Assembly: GCA_022790755.1 (NCBI GenBank)
Contig: JAAVXR010000030.1
Coordinates: forward strand, 1-64,000
DNA length: 64,000 nt
DNA from: Hespellia sp.
GTDB taxonomy: Bacteria; Bacillota; Clostridia; Lachnospirales; Lachnospiraceae
Direction: 5' to 3'
Part shown: positions 58,206-64,000 of the stretch, one piece after another
Position numbering within the stretch: the stretch's first letter is position 1
Layout: every line of letters starts with the position of its first letter
The notes under the pieces: generated by a model
Database searches by the model: none
Told to the model about the DNA's origin: nothing
The model's input: the letters and a program-made list of their open reading frames with translations, nothing else
Position numbers and translations under genes: made by a program

Positions 58206-60041
58206 TTACTCTAAAATGTCATTGTTGTTTTGTGACAATGTCAAAACCACGTTCTCATTCTCTGCCTCAATCAGGTAAACGCCTTCCTCTACCGCTTTCA
58301 GTTTGCCGCCTTCTATCCTGACATCGGTATCCAGATTCATTCTCAGGAGAAACCATACTGTCTCTTCAAAATTACTCACTTCCAGAGAAATCTTATTTCC
58401 TGACTGGTTCACCTGATATTCCAGAGATAGAAAGTTACGGATACGACTATCGCATTCGGATACGGTAGTCCCTGAGAACGCATGGAATTCTTTCCAATTT
58501 TCATAGAGGTCCCCGGCCAGGCTCTTTGAGATTTCCCGCCAGGTTTCGTTCCCGTTATCTGCCGGATAAATCACTTCAGCAACATCTACATACACACTGC
58601 TGTAACCCAGTGCCGTTTCCACACATTTATTACGAAAGTCTTCGCTGTAAGTATATCTTAGGCCATCACTCAAAACGCTCTGCTTTGTCACCTGATCCGA
58701 CATATATCCAATGATTTCACCATCTCCGCAATCGTCTTCAACTACTGTCCGTATATCCGATAAAATGTCTTCTGAAAGAACAGTTCTTATCTCTTCCTCC
58801 GGCAAGTCGGCCGCGTAAAAGGAGGTAAAACGATACTCTGGCAATGTCTTCTGGATCAATTTATCATCTTCTCTGAGCTTTTCCGTGAGTCCTGTATCTG
58901 ATATACAAAGGCCTGATAAGCCCGCCTCCGCCCTTTTCTCATTTAAAAGCTTCATATAATAAATCAGCTTATCTTGTTCCGGCAAGTTGCCGTCTTCGTA
59001 GTTATACTGAGGTGCTATCATAGCCGAAAGACCGAATCCGCTTTTCTCATAAGCAGTCATAATATCTGGCCACACAATATCCCGAAGCACATTTGAAGAA
59101 GAGCGATTGTAGCGTCTTCTCATTTCCTTCTTGTTTTCTTCTGCCAACCCCGGATAGTTGAGTATCACCAGGTTCTGTGCATTTACGACCGGATATATCT
59201 CATATTCTTTCGTCTGCGCAGACATGGCAGATAAAAGTCCCAGCCCTTCTATCCCTTCCATATAGTCGCCATTTATGACAAATACAAAAGCCGATTCCAG
59301 ATTGTTTCTCCAGATGATCGGCGGGTAGTTCATATAGTCGGCACCCTCTTCTTCTATAATGCCCGACATATAAGTTTTGGTTCCCGTGGCTAGTAGATAC
59401 CATGGAAATTCCAGCTGCATATCCTGTCTCTTTTCCTCGGCCTCTTCATCCTCTGCACGGTAGAATTGCTCTCCTCCCAACAAAAAACCTCCATATAAAT
59501 GAAGTCCCGCAGCTGTTACATTTTTCTCCCTGACACCGTTGATTCCTAGGAAATTCTGAAGTTCTTTGTTTCTTTCTATGACAGATACATCCGGCAAATC
59601 AGCAAACACCAGATCCGTCCCTTCCTCCGCCAATTCTTTCAACCTTTTTAACGTTTCCTCATTCTCCCAATCTAGCGTCTTGGAATCAATGACTGCCATC
59701 TCAAAAGTAATCTGATACTTTGCTTCCTCCAATCCTTGACTTTCCTCCAAGGAATTGCAAAACCAGATGCCAAGCTTCATATAAGATGCCCAGTTTTGTA
59801 CCACTTTTCTTGTCGGGTTTTGTTCTGCGCCAATATATAGAATCTCCCCTCTCTGGCCGTAGCTGCTGCCCTCCCCTGCTACATAGGCGCTACTTCTGTC
59901 GGATAGTTTCGCAGAACCTTCCGCATATGGATTCACCGTATAATCATTCAACACTTCTCGCGCAACACCGGAGAACTGGAACATGAAGAAAAGAATCACG
60001 ATAACGATTGTACTTGTAAAATAATTCCGTAACGATACCAT
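58206..60041 (-). CDS. pelA: PelA-like (DUF2194) deacetylase-type protein
   Basis: 611 aa secreted/TM-anchored protein between pelF and pelE-like genes, consistent with Gram-positive pel operon order; family call partly positional. Confidence 0.7.
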   Translation of the reverse strand: MVSLRNYFTSTIVIVILFFMFQFSGVAREVLNDYTVNPYAEGSAKLSDRSSAYVAGEGSSYGQRGEILYIGAEQNPTRKVVQNWASYMKLGIWFCNSLEESQGLEEAKYQITFEMAVIDSKTLDWENEETLKRLKELAEEGTDLVFADLPDVSVIERNKELQNFLGINGVREKNVTAAGLHLYGGFLLGGEQFYRAEDEEAEEKRQDMQLEFPWYLLATGTKTYMSGIIEEEGADYMNYPPIIWRNNLESAFVFVINGDYMEGIEGLGLLSAMSAQTKEYEIYPVVNAQNLVILNYPGLAEENKKEMRRRYNRSSSNVLRDIVWPDIMTAYEKSGFGLSAMIAPQYNYEDGNLPEQDKLIYYMKLLNEKRAEAGLSGLCISDTGLTEKLREDDKLIQKTLPEYRFTSFYAADLPEEEIRTVLSEDILSDIRTVVEDDCGDGEIIGYMSDQVTKQSVLSDGLRYTYSEDFRNKCVETALGYSSVYVDVAEVIYPADNGNETWREISKSLAGDLYENWKEFHAFSGTTVSECDSRIRNFLSLEYQVNQSGNKISLEVSNFEETVWFLLRMNLDTDVRIEGGKLKAVEEGVYLIEAENENVVLTLSQNNNDILE

Positions 60042-60051
60042 ACAACTACTC

Positions 60052-60999
60052 CTAACCGAACAATCTGATTAACTCTAACGTTTCATAATCAATCACTATA
60101 TCCGATTTCTTCAGAGACTCCAATGTCTCAAAAAAATCTTCTTTCTTTTTCATCGTAAAATATAACTTTAATTTGCATGTATAAACCGCAAGCCCTTCCG
60201 GATATAATTCCGTCAGCCTCTGGCACCATTTATACGCACCCTCGAAATCCTTTTCCTCAAGAAACAGTAAGCAGATCGTCTCACACCTCGTTTCTGTAAG
60301 ACAGTTTCTGTTATTCTCATATAGTAAGTCCGCTGATTCCTCCAACATATGTATAAAGCGTCTCTGTTCGATCTCTGAAAATACGTGTTGCGCCAGAACT
60401 TGAGTTGTATAATCAATCAACTGCTCCCCATATTCTGTATGAGCCGGCTCCTTCTGTATCTCCCTGTACATTTTCTGTACATTTATGCGAAATTCATTGA
60501 GCTCATCACTTAAAACCGACGCTGCATAGTGGGAAGTTTCCTGGTCTTTCACATTCAATGCCTGTGAAATAGCCGACAGAGAAGATTTCACATCTCCCTT
60601 CAAAACATTAAGCATAGCCTGTCTCAGATTTGTCTTATCATTGACTGATATCGCCTCCTCCAGCGGAATCATATTTCGTTCCCGTTCTTCATCCGCTTTC
60701 AACTGAGTCCTCGCACGTACTTTACTGAACACCACGTCTGACAAATCCGCTTTCTTCCAAATAGGCAATTTGACAAGTAAGAAAGAACATAAGAAAAACA
60801 AAGGACCGGCCACCGGACATAAAATCATGATCGCAAATCGTAACCAATAGGTTCTTCTGTTCTCTACAAGACGTTTTCTTTTCCTTCTCTCCTGGATGCT
60901 CACAACAATCACGGTATTCCAAAACACATAAAGAACCGCTACCAGAAGATTCACAATAAGCAATAACAGAAAAGCAAGCTCAGCTCGCATCGAAACCAC
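60052..60999 (-). CDS. pelE: PelE-like protein (two N-terminal TMs + TPR-like region)
   Basis: 315 aa; two TM helices then helical TPR-like repeats; located between pelD- and pelA-like genes. Confidence 0.72.
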   Translation of the reverse strand: MVSMRAELAFLLLLIVNLLVAVLYVFWNTVIVVSIQERRKRKRLVENRRTYWLRFAIMILCPVAGPLFFLCSFLLVKLPIWKKADLSDVVFSKVRARTQLKADEERERNMIPLEEAISVNDKTNLRQAMLNVLKGDVKSSLSAISQALNVKDQETSHYAASVLSDELNEFRINVQKMYREIQKEPAHTEYGEQLIDYTTQVLAQHVFSEIEQRRFIHMLEESADLLYENNRNCLTETRCETICLLFLEEKDFEGAYKWCQRLTELYPEGLAVYTCKLKLYFTMKKKEDFFETLESLKKSDIVIDYETLELIRLFG

Positions 61000-63163
61000 C
61001 TTCCTCCATAACAGATATCCCGATCGTCTGCAGTCTTTTCCTCACAATTTCTGCTCCTTCTTTATTCGTATTGGGTAGCAGAATCTGCAGTTCTTTCTCT
61101 CCCTGAATTCCAAGATAATCCGTTTGACGTAAAATACTTTTTAACTGATCGGCCATATTTCTATGCGATACCTCTCTTATCGGGATCGTCAGAAGTTCAC
61201 ATTCCGTCAACCCCTGTGCCTTCGCATCCAAAAAGGCTTTTACGAGTGTCTCGAAAGAATCTTCATTTAAAATATCTGTCCCCTCTACATATCGCTGACT
61301 TCTCACCGCCCTTAGATACTGTTCTGCGCGCAAGGCGGCATCTCGAATCAGGGCACATACAATCATAAACCGATTAGCCTCCGCCAGAGTCATCCTCTGC
61401 CATGGTATATCCCAAAGCATCAGAATAAACCACATCTGCTCCTGTTCGTACACTGCAGACGCCATCAGTGGAAGCCCTTCCTGCATCGTTCTGTTGACAT
61501 AAACCCGATGTTCTTTCAGCTCACAGAGCATTTCCTCCATCTCACTATATTTAATCGAATAGCCAAGCTCCCGTGCCTCAGGAGACGTGGCAGAAAACAA
61601 TCTGGCATACTCTTCGTTTGCGACGACATATACTGCCACTGATCTGCTATCCATCAATTGAGAGAGTATTTTCGCCGCATAAAATAACACTTCCTCCGGA
61701 GCATAATGTTCCAGACCAGATGTCAGCTCATAAATTTTGCCCAGGCTGTCTCTCTGATTTACAACCTGCTGCTCAAAATTCTGTTTCATCTGTATATTAC
61801 TGTCGTTGATGTCAGAAATATCATCCATTTTTCTTTTCAGATAGCGTATCTCCTCTTCGTCTTCCTTCTGGATATCTTTCAGCTTATCCTTCATGTATCC
61901 CACAACCATTCCCACAATAAAGAGCTGTGCGATCCACACATATGTATTGTAATCCAGAAGAATATCAAAACCTGTCCGTTCATACATTTGTCCGAAAAAG
62001 TACCCTGCAACCGCCAACATAGCAGAAAAGATCGCCTGTTGCTGCCCATGTACGATTGCAAATAAAAGTACGTAGAGCAAATAAAAATCCAGTCTGTCAA
62101 AATATTGACTGCCTACAGCCTTGTTATTCAACATAAAAAAAGGGATAAAGCCAAGCACATTTTCCGCAAAAGGAAACATCTTCCTCAAAATCCCTCGAAT
62201 AAAATAGGTGAACTTTTTATATCCTTTTTCATCGGAATCTTCCATCATTTCTAAAGAACTACTATGGCGCTCTAAATATTTTACAAGCCGCTCCACACCC
62301 ATTTCATAATTTATAAAAATTTTTTGTCCGTACTCTTCCTGGTATCTTCTTCCATCCAGGACGATTTTGTAATTTTCCCCCACGCTGTTGTCTATAATCA
62401 CAACCTCTTTGCCTATCTTCCGGCGTATCAACTGAGCAAGCTGCAATTCATCCGTCTCATCCATGGAAGAGATATGATAACACCACTCTTTCGGTCTTTC
62501 TGCTACGATTGCCTTATATGCCAGTTCTACCGCATCATTCAGATACAGCATTGAAAAAACATGTCTGCCATTCGCAGAAATATGTCCTGTTCGTATCGCC
62601 TCCACGCACATTCGGAAGCATAAATTATCCTCTCTCCATTTCCTGTCCGGTACACCGTACACATGATCCAAACGAAGAACCATGATATCCAACCCCTGCG
62701 CCTTCCTATAATTGGAACAGATTTCTTCTCCCTGCGCCAATGCCATCGCTTTAAATCCCTGTGGAGACAACGTCTCCGTCTCCAAAATAGCTTTATTATG
62801 TGGTTCCCCGTAGACCTCCTGAGACGAAAAATACACAAAACGGCCTTTCTTCATCAGAGAATATGCGGACAGAATATTCATGAGTCCGGTTGTATAGCGC
62901 ACAATCTCTTCTCTCGCTTTACTCCAGTCAAAGTTTGCGTCATATGCTCCCATAAAAATCGTGATATCCGGGCTGATACTTTTAAAAATATCTTTTATAA
63001 TTTCATTTTCATACGCAAAATTATATTTCTCGAATACACGCTTGTAAGAAAAGTGTTCCTTACTTCCCCCGGTCAGCAGATAAACACGATGTCCACTTTT
63101 CTTGCATTTATCAATCATAGCATTTATCAAATTGCCACTACCGCCAATTAATAAAACATCCAT
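60980..63163 (-). CDS. pelD: PelD-like c-di-GMP receptor fused to N-terminal SDR/epimerase-like domain
   Basis: 727 aa: N-term Rossmann (MDVLLIGGSGNLINAM...VYFSSQEVYGE), TM block, GAF-like region, degenerate GGDEF with RQTD-x5-GEKEL (I-site spacing). Confidence 0.82.
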   Translation of the reverse strand: MDVLLIGGSGNLINAMIDKCKKSGHRVYLLTGGSKEHFSYKRVFEKYNFAYENEIIKDIFKSISPDITIFMGAYDANFDWSKAREEIVRYTTGLMNILSAYSLMKKGRFVYFSSQEVYGEPHNKAILETETLSPQGFKAMALAQGEEICSNYRKAQGLDIMVLRLDHVYGVPDRKWREDNLCFRMCVEAIRTGHISANGRHVFSMLYLNDAVELAYKAIVAERPKEWCYHISSMDETDELQLAQLIRRKIGKEVVIIDNSVGENYKIVLDGRRYQEEYGQKIFINYEMGVERLVKYLERHSSSLEMMEDSDEKGYKKFTYFIRGILRKMFPFAENVLGFIPFFMLNNKAVGSQYFDRLDFYLLYVLLFAIVHGQQQAIFSAMLAVAGYFFGQMYERTGFDILLDYNTYVWIAQLFIVGMVVGYMKDKLKDIQKEDEEEIRYLKRKMDDISDINDSNIQMKQNFEQQVVNQRDSLGKIYELTSGLEHYAPEEVLFYAAKILSQLMDSRSVAVYVVANEEYARLFSATSPEARELGYSIKYSEMEEMLCELKEHRVYVNRTMQEGLPLMASAVYEQEQMWFILMLWDIPWQRMTLAEANRFMIVCALIRDAALRAEQYLRAVRSQRYVEGTDILNEDSFETLVKAFLDAKAQGLTECELLTIPIREVSHRNMADQLKSILRQTDYLGIQGEKELQILLPNTNKEGAEIVRKRLQTIGISVMEEGGFDAS

Positions 63164-63305
63164 TGTTTGTCGTATGCCTCCTTAGTCAAAAAGGTCCTAT
63201 TTCCCTTGAATATTTTTGACAAATGCTCCACAAACTTTATGTCGTAGTCCCATATGCAATCTTAATTTTCGTAACACTTTCCTCTCCCTTTTTATTCGCA
63301 AATAT

Positions 63306-63355
63306 CGTTATTTCGTTATTATTATACGTCAATACATATCGTTATTATTATACGT
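63306..63355. promoter_or_regulatory. Repeated operator-like sites between pelD and xre
   Basis: CGTTATTATTATACGT at 63314-63329 and 63340-63355 (26-bp spacing), plus an extra CGTTATT at 63306-63312. Confidence 0.65.
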
Positions 63356-63437
63356 TTTAGTGAAGCAAATTGCAATACCAACTTCCCCTATAATTAACGA
63401 ATACCCATAATTTATGATTCTGGAGGTAATATTTATT

Positions 63438-63743
63438 ATGAATATTTTAGACAAAATCGTGGAATATCGTCTGGAGCGCGGTTGGACAGAATATCAATTG
63501 GCCGAGAAGTCTGGTCTCACACAATCTACCATTTCATCCTGGTATCGAAAAAATATGCTGCCTTCGATTCCTTCTCTCAAAAAAATCTGCGATGCATTTG
63601 GAATTACATTGTCGCAATTTTTTTCAGAGGATAATGAAAACGCTATTCTTCTCACGGAACAACAACATCGCCTGCTCCATTACGCAGCAAAATTGAACTC
63701 TCAACAATACGAGACACTGACTCGCTTTCTGGAACTCTTATAA
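63438..63743 (+). CDS. XRE-family (HTH) transcriptional regulator
   Basis: MNILDKIVEYRLERGWTEYQLAEKSGLTQSTISSWYRKNMLPSIPSLKKICDAFGITLSQFF; GGAGG RBS. Confidence 0.93.
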   Translation: MNILDKIVEYRLERGWTEYQLAEKSGLTQSTISSWYRKNMLPSIPSLKKICDAFGITLSQFFSEDNENAILLTEQQHRLLHYAAKLNSQQYETLTRFLELL

Positions 63744-63807
63744 TTTCAATCATGAGATAAATGCTCTATCTCCAATGTAAACGGTAGCTAGTGCGTACCT
63801 ATACAAA

Positions 63808-63848
63808 ACTGGAGCAAATCTGCATGATAGAAACAGATCTGCTCCAGT
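63808..63848. terminator. Intrinsic terminator-like hairpin
   Basis: ACTGGAGCAAATCTG / CAGATCTGCTCCAGT; followed by TTTTG on minus and CTTATTT on plus. Confidence 0.7.
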
Positions 63849-64000
63849 CTTATTTCACTTCATCTCTACCGGCCTTTCGGCAGTTCGCAGGAAGATTTGG
63901 TGCCCATGGGGTCAGGTCATTCAAAAAACTGCGATCAACGTCATAGACTTACCTCCTTCATGCTAATATTGGCGGTCTTAGCCAGGAATTAATAAAGGCA

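Noticed and set aside
63164-63300. c-di-GMP riboswitch in the pel leader
   Set aside because: The leader does not show a recognisable GEMM core by eye; a covariance-model search would be needed.
1-64000. CRISPR arrays, tRNA/rRNA genes, retrons, diversity-generating retroelements
   Set aside because: No regularly spaced repeats, tRNA/rRNA signatures or reverse transcriptase ORFs were recognised on either strand.

Overview
This 64 kb AT-moderate Firmicutes window is probably Lachnospiraceae/Clostridia, judging from gene content (an SASP spore protein, AddAB, LevR-type PTS). Most genes are on the minus strand. Left to right: the end of a surface-glycosylation-like operon (1-3533); a solitary, intact TnpB-family protein (4028-5359) whose three RuvC catalytic acidic positions all appear substituted while its zinc ribbon is kept, followed by a structured, ORF-poor region that is a candidate guide (omega-like) RNA; a two-domain rhamnose-mutarotase-like gene; two large imperfect palindromic elements in one intergenic region; AraC/GH13; a sigma54/LevR-controlled mannose-family PTS; pyrD-K-F-C; a MoxR/VWA cluster; ctpA, an M23 peptidase and ftsEX; a PadR/DUF1700/DUF4097/PspC envelope cluster; addAB; and a ~21 kb exopolysaccharide locus. 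That locus starts with Gram-positive-type pel genes (pelD/E/A-deacetylase/F/G) and continues into glycosyltransferases, a flippase-GT2 fusion, a pyruvyltransferase and an ABC exporter. The strongest candidate for an undescribed system is the nuclease-dead TnpB-like protein with its 3' structured RNA (a possible RNA-guided DNA-binding regulator, TldR-like). Second is a PelD-like c-di-GMP receptor fused to an apparently degenerate SDR domain. All family calls come from reading the translations by eye; no database search was run.
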